DNA from: JBEGTT01 sp041179245
GTDB taxonomy: Bacteria; Pseudomonadota; Gammaproteobacteria; Burkholderiales; Rhodocyclaceae
DNA length: 33,638 nt
Direction of reading: 5' to 3'
Assembly: GCA_041179245.1 (NCBI GenBank)
Contig: JBEGTT010000195.1
Location: 1-33,638 of the forward strand
The position numbers and the translations under genes are program-made. Shown here one piece after another: positions 1 to 7,622 of this stretch. The number at the start of each line of letters is the position of its first letter. Within the stretch, counting starts at the first letter, position 1. Below the pieces are notes generated by a model. That model did no database searches and was not told the origin of the DNA. It saw nothing but the letters and a program-made list of their open reading frames with translations.

Positions 1-218
1 CCGCCGATGGGCAACTTCTCGGCACCTATTGCCACGGCGTACTCGATCATCCCGATGCCTTATCCGCTATCTTAAGTTGGGCCGGAGCCGGTGATAATCT
101 TCAACGGGTTGATTTTGCCGCCCGTCGCGAAGCGGATATCAACCGCTTGGCTGACGCTACCGAAGCTGCGTGGGATTGGGAAAAAATGGCGGCGCTGTGG
201 GGTTGTGGGGTTGACTAG
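1..218 (+). CDS. cobQ: Cobyric acid synthase, C-terminal end (partial)
   Basis: Open from the left edge in frame 3; the last 71 residues are visible and the 5' part lies outside the window. The segment GTYCHGVLDHPDAL matches the end of the type 1 glutamine amidotransferase domain of CobQ/CbiP, where the His of the TYxHG motif belongs to the Cys-His catalytic pair. The family amidates the side chains of adenosylcobyrinic acid a,c-diamide, using glutamine and ATP, to give cobyric acid in cobalamin synthesis. The tail (WDWEKMAALWGCGVD) is an ordinary end. The TAG stop at 216-218 directly abuts the stop codon of the convergent gene at 219, so there is no room for a separate terminator. Other amidotransferases of this fold are possible but match less well. 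Confidence 0.8.
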   Translation, partial: ADGQLLGTYCHGVLDHPDALSAILSWAGAGDNLQRVDFAARREADINRLADATEAAWDWEKMAALWGCGVD

Positions 219-1595
219 CTATCGCGCCTCGGCAACACAGTTCCTGCCGTCCCCTTTGGCTCGGTACATCGCTTGATCTGCCGCATTGAGTGCCGTTGCT
301 TCGTTCTCATCCTCTGTGCTCGCCACCGCCATCCCAAGACTAATTGTCACCTTACCGACTACCGGTGCGCTGGACTCTGAGACCGCCTGCCGCATTTTTT
401 CAGCGATGACCCGAGCCCCCTCATCAGTATTTGGAAGCAATACGACGAATTCTTCGCCTCCCAAACGAGCGACAAAATCCGTCACTCGGGCTGACTCCTG
501 CAAGATTGCGGCAACGTGCTTAAGAACAATATCGCCGGTTTCGTGACCATAACCATCATTGACCCGTTTGAAGTGATCGATATCAATAAGGACCAAGGCA
601 TATCGCTCGCCCGTTCGCTGCATGCGTAAGTATTCATCACGCAGGCGATTGGTGAAGGAGCGGCGATTGTGGAGACCTGTTAGTGAATCATGCAGGGCCA
701 GAAACGATAAATCGAGATTGATTGCTTCTAATTCGGCGGTGCGCTCCTGCACCTTCTGTTCGAGTAGGCGATTGATTGCCTCCATTTCGAGTAAGCGTCG
801 GCGTTCGCTAATGTCGGCCACCATGGCAACCACCTGCAAACTCCCATCGTTTCCCTGCATGTAACCTAGCCCAACCTCAACTGACAACGTGCTGCCATCC
901 TTACGCTGTCCCAAGAGATCCATACCACTTCCCATTTGTCGCGTGGTGGGAGCGGCAGCAAACTGTTGGCGTAAAACAATGTGATGTTCTCGAAGCATTT
1001 CGGGCAGAAGAATTTCGACCGGTTGGCCCAAGAGTTCACCTCTTGCATAACCAAATAGCCTCTCCAAGGCGGGATTGGTCAGAACGATTGCCCCAGCCGC
1101 ATCAGCCACCAGCATGGCTGCTGGAGCCGCTTCAACAGCCTGCTGGAAACGCTCATATTCCCGGAGCAGTGCTTTCTGCGCAGCGATCCGCTCAGTGATA
1201 TTCTCAAAGGAAACAACCGCCGCAACGACTTTGCCCTGCTCAAAAATCGGTTGTGCATGTACTGATTTCCAAACCATTTGGCCATCAGGCGTCACATCCC
1301 CAATCACGACCTGCTGTGAAGTCACTCCTTGGCTCAACGCCAGCGACAAGGGAAGTTGATCGATTGGAAAAGCACTTCCGTCTTCCCGTACCGGCTTCCA
1401 ATCGCCAATTTGCTGGCGATTGGCCTGCATGTTGGCAAAACTAAGCCCAAGTATGTGTTCCGCTGCAGGATTAGCGTGGAGTACTCGCCCCGCCGAATCA
1501 AAGAGCATGACGCCTTGCTGCAGCCCTTCGATAGAAATCCGTAGATAATCGAGCGCTATGCTGGGGGAGTCACTCAGGATTTCATCGCGTAACAT
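219..1595 (-). CDS. PAS-PAS-GGDEF diguanylate cyclase
   Basis: A 458-residue cytoplasmic sensor protein without membrane segments. Two PAS domains (about residues 20-135 and 145-265) are followed by a predicted coiled linker (about 265-290, LLEQKVQERTAELEAIN) and a GGDEF domain (about 295-455). The active-site loop reads GGEEF (about 379-383), an active variant. An intact inhibitory I-site RxxD (RVTD) lies five residues before it, which predicts product inhibition by c-di-GMP. The family makes c-di-GMP from two GTP; the PAS domains presumably sense an unknown signal, possibly redox or oxygen through a bound cofactor, though no ligand residue can be assigned. The start ATG has only a weak GAGAAAAG ribosome site. 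It is a single gene, convergent with cobQ. Confidence 0.93.
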   Translation of the reverse strand: MLRDEILSDSPSIALDYLRISIEGLQQGVMLFDSAGRVLHANPAAEHILGLSFANMQANRQQIGDWKPVREDGSAFPIDQLPLSLALSQGVTSQQVVIGDVTPDGQMVWKSVHAQPIFEQGKVVAAVVSFENITERIAAQKALLREYERFQQAVEAAPAAMLVADAAGAIVLTNPALERLFGYARGELLGQPVEILLPEMLREHHIVLRQQFAAAPTTRQMGSGMDLLGQRKDGSTLSVEVGLGYMQGNDGSLQVVAMVADISERRRLLEMEAINRLLEQKVQERTAELEAINLDLSFLALHDSLTGLHNRRSFTNRLRDEYLRMQRTGERYALVLIDIDHFKRVNDGYGHETGDIVLKHVAAILQESARVTDFVARLGGEEFVVLLPNTDEGARVIAEKMRQAVSESSAPVVGKVTISLGMAVASTEDENEATALNAADQAMYRAKGDGRNCVAEAR

Positions 1596-1642
1596 TTTTG
1601 CTTTTCTCGGCGGCTATCGCTTGAGCCAGTCGTGCACTTTAT

Positions 1643-2032
1643 TTATGGCTTGGCAACATGCCAGACGTTGTTAAAGCCATCACCGGTCTTATCACCAGGC
1701 TTCATATCTTTGACCCAGTAATAAAGGGGCTGGCCTTTGAATGCCCATTGTTTTTTACCATCGTCACGCATCACGATGCTGTACTCGGCAGTGGCCACAT
1801 CACCATCAGCAACGATTAGAGCAGGCCAGTTCCCCGCACAAGGGCCATTGCAAACGCTTTTGCCACTACCCGCAGCATCCTTGTCGAAAGTGTAAAGCGT
1901 CATCCCATTCGCACTCCCGGTCAGAATATTCTCAGAGACGACTGCCGGCGCTGCAGATCGAATACTGTGAGTGCTGCAAGCCGAAATAGACGCAGCCACT
2001 ATGACGGCCGCAATAACTGTTAATGAGTTCAT
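1643..2032 (-). CDS. Small lipoprotein of the secreted-repeat (COG4315) type
   Basis: 129 residues with a lipoprotein signal peptide: a hydrophobic stretch, then a lipobox ending SISAC with the modified Cys at about residue 19. The mature part carries two copies of the Yx[FWY]xxD pattern that marks this family (LYTFDKD and LYYWVKD), plus a CNGPCAGNWPAL segment with two Cys residues. Proteins of this type are widespread in bacteria but their biochemical function is not established; a role in the envelope is inferred from the signal alone. A good AGGAGAG ribosome site lies just before the ATG. It sits downstream of fumC on the same strand but about 95 bases away, so it may have its own promoter. 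Confidence 0.85.
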   Translation of the reverse strand: MNSLTVIAAVIVAASISACSTHSIRSAAPAVVSENILTGSANGMTLYTFDKDAAGSGKSVCNGPCAGNWPALIVADGDVATAEYSIVMRDDGKKQWAFKGQPLYYWVKDMKPGDKTGDGFNNVWHVAKP

Positions 2033-2056
2033 TTTTCTCTCCTGGTTTTAAGTTGC

Positions 2057-2074
2057 ATTGGTTGGATAACCAAT
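2057..2074. promoter_or_regulatory. Inverted repeat upstream of the lipoprotein gene
   Basis: A perfect 7-bp inverted repeat, ATTGGTT and AACCAAT with a four-base loop, lies between fumC and the lipoprotein gene. No T-run follows on either strand, so it is not an intrinsic terminator. It could be an operator or an mRNA hairpin in the leader of the lipoprotein gene; the choice cannot be made from sequence. Confidence 0.3.
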
Positions 2075-2127
2075 ACCTCTATTAATTCCAATCCGTTGTA
2101 TTTCGTCGCAATATCCTCCAAATAATT

Positions 2128-3531
2128 TTAGACGGGGTTAACCATATCAGCAGGCCTAACCCATTGATCGAATTCGGCTGCTGATACATAACCCAGTGCT
2201 AACGCTGCCTCGCGTAATGAGCTACCGCCTTTGAGGGCTTTCTTGGCAATCTCTGCCGCACGGTCATATCCAATATGGGGAGTTAGTGCGGTGACCAACA
2301 TCAATGAACGTTCTACATGCTCACGAATACGATCACGATCAGGCTCAATTCCCTGCACACAGTACTTTTCAAAGCTCGCCATCCCGTCTGATAACAAGCG
2401 AATGCTTTGAAGTATATTGTTAGCAATCAGTGGCTTAAAGGCATTGAGTTCAAAGTTTCCAGAAGCCCCCCCGAAACCAATAGCCACATCGTTACCCATC
2501 ACCTGACAACAGATCATCGTCAACGCCTCGCACTGCGTTGGATTCACCTTCCCCGGCATGATGGAGCTTCCTGGCTCGTTCTCAGGAATGTGGATTTCGC
2601 CAATTCCTGATCTCGGCCCCGAGGCTAACCAGCGAATGTCGTTAGCGATTTTCATCAAGGCCACGGCAAGGGTTCTGAGCGCCCCGTGGACGGCAACGAT
2701 TCCGTCATGAGCGGCAATTAAGGAAAATTTATTGTTCGCTGAAACAAAGGGGAGATTGCAGGTTTTAGCCAATTCACCGGCAACGCAGTCACCAAACTTT
2801 GGATGAGTATTGAGTCCAGTACCTACCGCCGTACCGCCAATGGCTAACGGGTACAACGACACCATAGTGGTATTGATCAGCGACTCTGCATGCTCAAGTT
2901 GCGCCGCGTAACCTGAAAATTCCTGCCCCAGCGTTAACGGAACTGCATCTTGCAAATGGGTTCGACCAATTTTCACGATCTCCGCAAATGCTTCGGACTT
3001 GTTAGTCAAGGTTTGGCGCAGGTTGGCTAGAGAGGGTAGTAAGGATTGGCTGATACCAATCGCTGCTGCAAGGTGCATTGCGGTTGGAAATACATCATTC
3101 GTGGATTGACCCATATTGACGTCGTCGTTGGGGTGCACCAAACGATGCTTTCCCCGCTCTCCGCCCAGCAATTCGGACGAACGATTGGCGAGAACCTCGT
3201 TCATGTTCATATTGGTTTGGGTGCCAGACCCGGTCTGCCACACCGAAAGCGGAAATTCAGTTGAGTGTGATCCAGACAACACTTCCTCAGCAGCGCTAAC
3301 AATAGCACCCGATTTGGCACTAGGTAGCAGACCAAGCTCACCATTCACCTTGGCACAGGCGAGTTTTATGTGGGCAAGTGCATTAACGATTTCAACAGGC
3401 ATCTGCTCGTTTGAAATGTTAAAAAACGACAATGATCGTTGCGTCTGAGCACCCCAAAGCTTATCGACAGAAACCTCAACAGTTCCCAGCGAATCCGTCT
3501 CAGTGCGAGTTGCTTTTTGTGTGAATGCCAT
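2128..3531 (-). CDS. fumC: Class II fumarate hydratase
   Basis: 467 residues, the usual length of class II fumarases, which interconvert fumarate and malate in the TCA cycle as iron-independent homotetramers. The family signature GSSIMPGKVNP is at residues 321-331, with the catalytic loop Ser near 322. The GRTHLQDA motif carries the general-base His near residue 192. The substrate segments SGTQTNMN (about 102-109) and HPNDDVN (about 133-139) are present. All key residues are intact. The gene follows a DUF2789 gene 42 bases upstream on the same strand, so the two are probably cotranscribed. Aspartase and argininosuccinate lyase belong to the same superfamily, but the overall match is to FumC. 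Confidence 0.97.
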   Translation of the reverse strand: MAFTQKATRTETDSLGTVEVSVDKLWGAQTQRSLSFFNISNEQMPVEIVNALAHIKLACAKVNGELGLLPSAKSGAIVSAAEEVLSGSHSTEFPLSVWQTGSGTQTNMNMNEVLANRSSELLGGERGKHRLVHPNDDVNMGQSTNDVFPTAMHLAAAIGISQSLLPSLANLRQTLTNKSEAFAEIVKIGRTHLQDAVPLTLGQEFSGYAAQLEHAESLINTTMVSLYPLAIGGTAVGTGLNTHPKFGDCVAGELAKTCNLPFVSANNKFSLIAAHDGIVAVHGALRTLAVALMKIANDIRWLASGPRSGIGEIHIPENEPGSSIMPGKVNPTQCEALTMICCQVMGNDVAIGFGGASGNFELNAFKPLIANNILQSIRLLSDGMASFEKYCVQGIEPDRDRIREHVERSLMLVTALTPHIGYDRAAEIAKKALKGGSSLREAALALGYVSAAEFDQWVRPADMVNPV

Positions 3532-3573
3532 TTGTTGGGCCCAGCCCCTTTGCCCTGTGCCGTCCGGCGCTAA

Positions 3574-3804
3574 TTAGTGCAACAGACTATTCATCTCATC
3601 AATCACCATCGCCCAGTCGGCATCCTCAATGATTTCTTCCTTGAGAAAATTCCGCTGAGATTCTGACCAAAACGAGGCCCTATAAAGGGCGACCTCGTTA
3701 CCCAATGGACGCCGTAATTCAAAAAACTTATCCATCTCTTCTGGGCTGTTTGGCAACCCAAGCTGGGAAAATAGATTAGTCATGCTGTGCAGATTAGTAT
3801 TCAT
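3574..3804 (-). CDS. DUF2789 family protein
   Basis: 76 residues, complete. The pattern NLFSQLGLPNSPEEMDKFF, followed by RPL, ASFWSESQRNFL and a DADWA motif, matches the small DUF2789 family of proteobacteria, whose function is unknown. There is no signal peptide or membrane segment, so it is presumably cytoplasmic. A clear AGGAG ribosome site precedes the ATG. It is the first gene of a likely two-gene unit with fumC, which suggests, without proving, a role linked to central metabolism. Family assignment comes from remembered sequence likeness. Confidence 0.75.
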   Translation of the reverse strand: MNTNLHSMTNLFSQLGLPNSPEEMDKFFELRRPLGNEVALYRASFWSESQRNFLKEEIIEDADWAMVIDEMNSLLH

Positions 3805-4039
3805 GTCAAACTCCTAATTGCCCTTGGGCCCTAGCGAACCCAAACTGGTCTTAAGTGAGACAAGAATACTAAGGCGAAGTTCAGGGACTAAAACAACTGG
3901 CTGACACCGACCCAAATGATTGATGGTTTGGCGCTGGGCGAAACCACTGTTGCCAATATTGAAATTTACAATTGAGCAACAGCATCTATTTGGCAACAAA
4001 TTGAACGGCTATAGTTCGCCCAGATAAAAGGAAAACAGA
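3805..4039. other. Divergent intergenic region between DUF2789-fumC and cybB
   Basis: 235 bases between two divergent gene starts, so promoters for both directions should lie here. I see no gene, since the only open frame has no family likeness. I found no pair of promoter hexamers with normal spacing that I would defend. The cybB ribosome site AAAAGGA is at 4026-4031. Confidence 0.5.
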
Positions 4040-4594
4040 ATGAATACCTACACTCCATTAGCTAAATGGTTGCATTGGTTAATGGCCGGTTTATTGATTG
4101 GCCTATTAGCACTCGGGGTTTTTATGCACGACCTACCGCTTTCACCCCAAAAATTACAGCTCTATTCTTGGCACAAATGGGCAGGGGTGACGGCGTTTTT
4201 GTTGGTTACGTTCCGGCTGATTTGGCGTGTGTTGCATCGCCCGCCAGCGCTACCGGAATCGATGCCTAAGCGGTTACAACAAGCCGCTCACCTTGGCCAC
4301 CTCGTTTTATACGTTTTGATGTTTGCTATCCCGCTGAGCGGTTGGTTGATGAGTTCGGCAAAAGGATTTCAAACAGTCTATTTCGGCCTGTTGCCAATCC
4401 CCGACTTGCTGGGCAAAGACCTTGAGCTAGGCAAGCAGCTCCACGCGGTCCATGAAGCGCTCAACCTGCTATTTGTTGCTGTCATTGCGGGGCACGTTGG
4501 GGCAGCCCTAAAACACCACTTTATTGACCGTGACGACATTTTGAAACGCATGTTGCCTCATCACTCAGGAACACACAAAGGAGCGTTGAAATGA
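4040..4594 (+). CDS. cybB: Cytochrome b561 (CybB/YceJ family)
   Basis: 184 residues with four hydrophobic segments (about 13-30, 47-64, 88-106 and 140-158). This is the two-haem, four-helix b561 layout of inner-membrane proteins thought to pass electrons from the quinol pool. Candidate haem ligands are His12 (LHW), His45 (SWHKW), His138 (HAVHE) and His152 (GHVG). The start has a good AAAAGGA site. Its stop overlaps the next start as ATGA, so it is translationally coupled to the yceI gene. The yceJ-yceI pairing is also known in Escherichia coli, which supports the call. The exact electron partner is unknown. Confidence 0.92.
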   Translation: MNTYTPLAKWLHWLMAGLLIGLLALGVFMHDLPLSPQKLQLYSWHKWAGVTAFLLVTFRLIWRVLHRPPALPESMPKRLQQAAHLGHLVLYVLMFAIPLSGWLMSSAKGFQTVYFGLLPIPDLLGKDLELGKQLHAVHEALNLLFVAVIAGHVGAALKHHFIDRDDILKRMLPHHSGTHKGALK

Positions 4595-5154
4595 ACAAAT
4601 TGCTAAAACTAGCGTTCGCAGTGGCTATCGCGGGAACCCCATTTGTTGCCCAAGCGGTGGAATACCAGCAAGTCGTCGCCGACAAAAGCGCGATTCAATT
4701 TACCTATCAGCAAATGGGCGTTTCGATGGACGGCAACTTTCGCAAGTTTGCCAGCCAGCTCAAGTTTGACCCCGCCAAGCTCGCTAGCGCCAAAGCGGCG
4801 ATAGCGGTGGATTTGGCCAGTATTGATACCGGCGCACCTGAAGGCGACCAAGAAGTCGCGGGCAAAACTTGGTTCAACACCAAAACATTCCCGACCGCCC
4901 AATTCGTTTCAAGCAGCGTCAAATCGCTTGGCAACAATCGTTATGAAGTCTTGGGGAAATTAACCATCAAGGGCAAAACGCAAGACGTCATTGCACCGGC
5001 AACTTTTACACCTCAAGGCAACACGGCTGTGTTTGAAGGCAGTTTCACGCTGCGCCGAGGGGATTTCGCGATTGGCGAAGGCGCTTGGTCCAGCTTTGAC
5101 ATCGTCGCGAATAACATCACCGTCAAGTTTCGTATCACCGCAACAGGCAAGTAA
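4591..5154 (+). CDS. Periplasmic YceI-family protein (first copy)
   Basis: 187 residues with a Sec signal peptide ending near AQA (about residue 22). The mature part has the YceI lipocalin-like pattern: AIQFTYQQMGVSMDGNFRKF, then VDLASIDTG, TWFNTKTFPTAQF, GKLTIKGKTQDV and a FTLRRGDFAIGEGAW segment. Members are exported barrels that bind long isoprenoid or lipid molecules; one relative binds octaprenyl-type lipid. Start overlap with cybB (ATGA) indicates coupling. Its product is clearly diverged from the next yceI gene, so the pair is not a recent duplication. A role near the quinone pool together with CybB is inference. Confidence 0.92.
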   Translation: MNKLLKLAFAVAIAGTPFVAQAVEYQQVVADKSAIQFTYQQMGVSMDGNFRKFASQLKFDPAKLASAKAAIAVDLASIDTGAPEGDQEVAGKTWFNTKTFPTAQFVSSSVKSLGNNRYEVLGKLTIKGKTQDVIAPATFTPQGNTAVFEGSFTLRRGDFAIGEGAWSSFDIVANNITVKFRITATGK

Positions 5155-5196
5155 GCGCAGTTGTTACCCAAAATCAACCTTAACAGGAGATTCATC

Positions 5197-5784
5197 ATGA
5201 AAAAACTCAGCAAAATGTCCACCGCACTGATTCTTGGCGCGTTAATCGCCGCACCGATTAGCCAAGCGGTTGCCGCACCAGAAACCTACGCGGTTGAAGG
5301 CAGCCACACCTTTCCTCGTTTTTCTTACAGCCACTTGGGTTATTCCACCCAGTTGAGTCGCTTCAACAAAACCACCGGGAAAATCGTGTTCGACAAGGAA
5401 GCCAAAACAGGTTCTGTCGATATCGTGATTGATGCCAAATCGGTTGACACCGGTTTTGCAACCTTTGACGAACACATTCAAGGCGAAGATTTCCTAGACA
5501 CTGCGAAATTCCCAACCGCAACGTTCAAATCGACCAAAGTGATTTTCGAGGGTGACAAGCCAGCTGCGATTGAAGGCAAGCTCACGTTGAAAGGTGTAAC
5601 CAAGCCAGTAACACTGACCGTGACATCCTTCCAAGCGATGCCACATCCGATGCTGAAGAAAGACGCCATCGGCGCCAATGCCTTTACCGTGGTAAAGCGC
5701 ACTGACTTCAACGCAGGAAAATACGCCCCTTACGTCGGTGACGAAGTGCGCATCGATATCGCGCTTGAAGCTATCAAAGAATAA
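5197..5784 (+). CDS. Periplasmic YceI-family protein (second copy)
   Basis: 195 residues from ATG 5197. I chose this start because AGGAG at 5185-5189 is well placed and a normal signal peptide (MKKLSKMSTALILGALIAA, cut near AVA) follows; the open frame reaches further up to 5161 without signal character. YceI hallmarks: SHTFPRFSYSHLGYSTQ, IDAKSVDTGFATFDEH, FLDTAKFPTATF, GKLTLKGVTKPV and VVKRTDFNAGKYAP. It lies 42 bases after the first yceI and is very likely in the same operon. The two copies differ enough to suggest different ligands. Downstream it faces the tRNA-Lys remnant and its terminator. Confidence 0.93.
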   Translation: MKKLSKMSTALILGALIAAPISQAVAAPETYAVEGSHTFPRFSYSHLGYSTQLSRFNKTTGKIVFDKEAKTGSVDIVIDAKSVDTGFATFDEHIQGEDFLDTAKFPTATFKSTKVIFEGDKPAAIEGKLTLKGVTKPVTLTVTSFQAMPHPMLKKDAIGANAFTVVKRTDFNAGKYAPYVGDEVRIDIALEAIKE

Positions 5785-5830
5785 AACGATTCTTGAAGAG
5801 AAACCCCCGACGCATGCTAAATGTGTTGGG

Positions 5831-5864
5831 GAAATCAAAAAGCCCAACTCCTAAAAGTTGGGCT
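5831..5864 (-). terminator. Terminator at the left tRNA-Lys remnant
   Basis: On the minus strand an 8-bp stem (AGCCCAAC with GTTGGGCT, 5841-5864) is followed by a T-run. It lies 11 bases beyond the tRNA-Lys 3' fragment. It has the same stem as the terminator after the intact tRNA at 13369-13395 but a different loop. It is most likely the original chromosomal terminator of tRNA-Lys, separated from the gene by the island. Confidence 0.75.
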
Positions 5865-5875
5865 AGCTGTTTGAG

Positions 5876-5927
5876 TACTTGGTGGGGCGTGACAGATTCG
5901 AACTGTCGACCTACGGATTAAGAGTCC
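5876..5927 (-). repeat. Left attachment repeat (tRNA-Lys 3' fragment)
   Basis: 52 bases identical to 13408-13459 except for one base (T at 5912, G at 13444). It covers the tRNA-Lys sequence from the anticodon loop to CCA plus four flanking bases; homology stops at 5928. It is a tRNA fragment and not a gene, because the 5' half is missing. This is the classic scar of site-specific integration into a tRNA gene. Confidence 0.93.
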
Positions 5928-5986
5928 CCAACTTTTGGCATTTTTCAGCGTTGAGCGGCATTCACGAAAAACATTAAATCACGTTA

Positions 5987-5999
5987 AATCAACCAATTA
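5987..5999 (+). promoter_or_regulatory. Possible IHF binding site in the left attachment region
   Basis: The 13 bases AATCAACCAATTA fit the IHF consensus WATCAANNNNTTR exactly. The site lies between the attachment core and the repeated TGGCTACA motifs, where lambda-type intasomes need a DNA bend. The consensus is short, so position is the main support. Confidence 0.45.
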
Positions 6000-6003
6000 A
6001 CAA

Positions 6004-6011
6004 TGTAGCCA
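6004..6011 (-). promoter_or_regulatory. Inverted copy of the integrase arm-type motif
   Basis: TGTAGCCA is the reverse complement of TGGCTACA, the motif repeated at 6054-6080 and 13335-13353. It lies between the IHF-type site and the int promoter. Confidence 0.4.
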
Positions 6012-6023
6012 ATAATCCGCGCA

Positions 6024-6052
6024 TTGAATAATGTTGATTAACATCCTATAAT
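6024..6052 (+). promoter_or_regulatory. Integrase promoter with palindromic spacer
   Basis: TTGAAT at 6024-6029, a 17-base spacer, then a perfect TATAAT at 6047-6052 make a strong sigma-70 candidate. The spacer holds a near-perfect palindrome, TGTTGATTAACA (6032-6043), a likely repressor operator. The expected transcript start (about 6059) falls inside the TGGCTACA repeats, so integrase binding there could repress its own gene. Confidence 0.65.
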
Positions 6053-6053
6053 C

Positions 6054-6080
6054 TGGCTACATGGTGGCTACATGGCTACA
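6054..6080 (+). repeat. Three direct TGGCTACA motifs, likely integrase arm-type sites (left)
   Basis: TGGCTACA occurs at 6054-6061, 6065-6072 and 6073-6080. The first two, spaced 11 bases, form a 19-base unit (6054-6072) found identically at 13335-13353 at the other end of the island. Repeats near both ends, next to the integrase gene and outside the core, are what arm-type sites look like. Confidence 0.6.
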
Positions 6081-6093
6081 GAGAGGCCGGATT

Positions 6094-7542
6094 ATGGAAC
6101 GTGTGAGACTGACTAACGAACGAATAGCGGCCTTCGCCTGCCCACCTGAAAAGCAGCAAGCTTTTCTCTGGGATTCTGAAGCCATTGGCCTTGCCGTGCG
6201 GGCTACCGCATCGGGGGCGAAGTCGTTCATTTTTGAGAGCAAGCTAAACCGCAAAACCATCCGCATTACTTTGGGAGATGTTCGGGCGTGGGTGCTTAAC
6301 TCTATCTGGAGCGGCAAAGGGGAAGACAGGCGAGAGGTTCAGAGAGGGGCGCGGGAAGAGGCCAGCCGCCTAAAAACTATAATCGACATGGGCAAAGACC
6401 CGCGCCAAGTATCAGCCGACGAAGTAGCAGCCGAGCAGGCCAAACGCGACAAGCAGGAGGCCGCAGTGAAGGCAGAAGAACGAAGCGCCAGCCGTGGACA
6501 AATCACCCTTGGGGAAGTCTGGCCGGAATACATCAAGGCCCGCCGTGCCAAGTGGAGCGAACGCCACCTATTCGACCATCACAAGGTGATTCTTCCCCAG
6601 AGCACCAAGGGAATCGACGAAGCAACAAAAACACTGGCCGGGGGCGTGCTATCCCCTCTGGCACCGATACCACTTTCTAACCTGACTGCGGAGCGAGTGG
6701 GCGAATGGCTAGAGGTGGAAACGCCAAGGCGAGCAACACAGGCCGCTTTGGCCTTCCGGTTGCTGCGTGCGTTTATAAACTGGTGCAATGAACGCGACGA
6801 GTACAAAGGTATTGCCGACCTGTACGCATGCGCGCGCAAGGTGAGCCGGGAGCATTTACCGAAGGCCAAGGCCAAGAGTGACGCATTGCAGCGCGAGCAG
6901 TTGCGCCTCTGGTTTGATTCCGTGCGCCGCATTTCCAACCCAACCATTGCCACCTATCTGCAAGGGCTGCTTATCACTGGTGCCAGAAGGAACGAGCTAA
7001 CCGGCCTGCGATGGGAAGAGGTTGATTTTCAGTGGAACAGCATCACCATCCGGGACAAGGTGGAAGGCGAGCGCACCATTCCATTAACACCCTACCTTGC
7101 CAGACTGTTACGTGACCTGCAAAGAAGGAACGAGTCACCACCCACCGTTCGCCGTCTGAATGCCCTTTTGGAATCCGGGAAGCCGTGGAAGCCTTCGCCG
7201 TGGGTATTCAGTAGCCCAACATCCGCATCGGGACGCCTTGAAGAACCGGGAGTTGCGCACCGGAAAGCAATCGCCGCCGCTGGCCTGCCCCCGCTTTCTC
7301 TGCATGGCCTGCGCCGCTCATTTGGAAGCCTGTCGGAGTGGTGCGAGGTGCCAGTGGGCGTAGTTGCTCAAATCATGGGACACGCGCCCTCTGCAACCGC
7401 TGAGAAGCATTACCGGGAACGCCCGCTTGACCTGCTGCGCATGTGGCATACAAAAATTGAGGGTTGGATTCTTGAGCAGGCTGGTATCGAGCAGCCCCAA
7501 GAGGCGACCGCGCCGGCATTGAAAGTAGCAACCGCAGCCTGA
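6094..7542 (+). CDS. int: Tyrosine recombinase (site-specific integrase)
   Basis: 482 residues from ATG 6094, chosen because AGAGAGG stands just upstream; an earlier in-frame ATG at 6061 lies inside the arm-type repeats. The N-terminal part resembles the DUF4102 arm-binding domain of phage and island integrases, followed by a core-binding region. The catalytic domain has Arg298 (TGARRNEL), a candidate Lys322, His404 and Arg407 (LHGLRR), His430 (MGHAP) and the nucleophile Tyr440 (EKHYRERP). The full set is present, so it should be active. The enzyme would cut and rejoin attachment sites in tRNA-Lys. The gene lies next to the left attachment site and reads into the island. Confidence 0.95.
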   Translation: MERVRLTNERIAAFACPPEKQQAFLWDSEAIGLAVRATASGAKSFIFESKLNRKTIRITLGDVRAWVLNSIWSGKGEDRREVQRGAREEASRLKTIIDMGKDPRQVSADEVAAEQAKRDKQEAAVKAEERSASRGQITLGEVWPEYIKARRAKWSERHLFDHHKVILPQSTKGIDEATKTLAGGVLSPLAPIPLSNLTAERVGEWLEVETPRRATQAALAFRLLRAFINWCNERDEYKGIADLYACARKVSREHLPKAKAKSDALQREQLRLWFDSVRRISNPTIATYLQGLLITGARRNELTGLRWEEVDFQWNSITIRDKVEGERTIPLTPYLARLLRDLQRRNESPPTVRRLNALLESGKPWKPSPWVFSSPTSASGRLEEPGVAHRKAIAAAGLPPLSLHGLRRSFGSLSEWCEVPVGVVAQIMGHAPSATAEKHYRERPLDLLRMWHTKIEGWILEQAGIEQPQEATAPALKVATAA

Positions 7543-7563
7543 CGGATTCAGGCAAAGCGGGCC

Positions 7564-7586
7564 GGGATGATGTTAGCGCATCATTC
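7564..7586. promoter_or_regulatory. Hairpin or operator after the integrase gene
   Basis: GATGATG (7566-7572) and CATCAT (7579-7584) form an inverted repeat with a six-base loop, extended by GG and TCC. No T-run follows. It lies in the 80-base gap between int and the next gene, and could be a leader hairpin or a regulator site. Confidence 0.3.
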
Positions 7587-7622
7587 CAGCCCTAACCACA
7601 ACTTGAAACGGAGATTCAAATC

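Noticed and set aside
3814..3999. 61-codon minus-strand open frame upstream of DUF2789
   Set aside because: Lies in a divergent promoter region, has no ribosome site and no recognisable sequence; judged chance.
5797..5835. Plus-strand terminator after the second yceI (CCCCC ... GGGG)
   Set aside because: The stem is broken by mismatches and no T-run follows on the plus strand.
5876..5927. A second functional tRNA-Lys gene
   Set aside because: Only the 3' half is present; the 5' acceptor strand and the D-arm are missing, so it is an attachment remnant.
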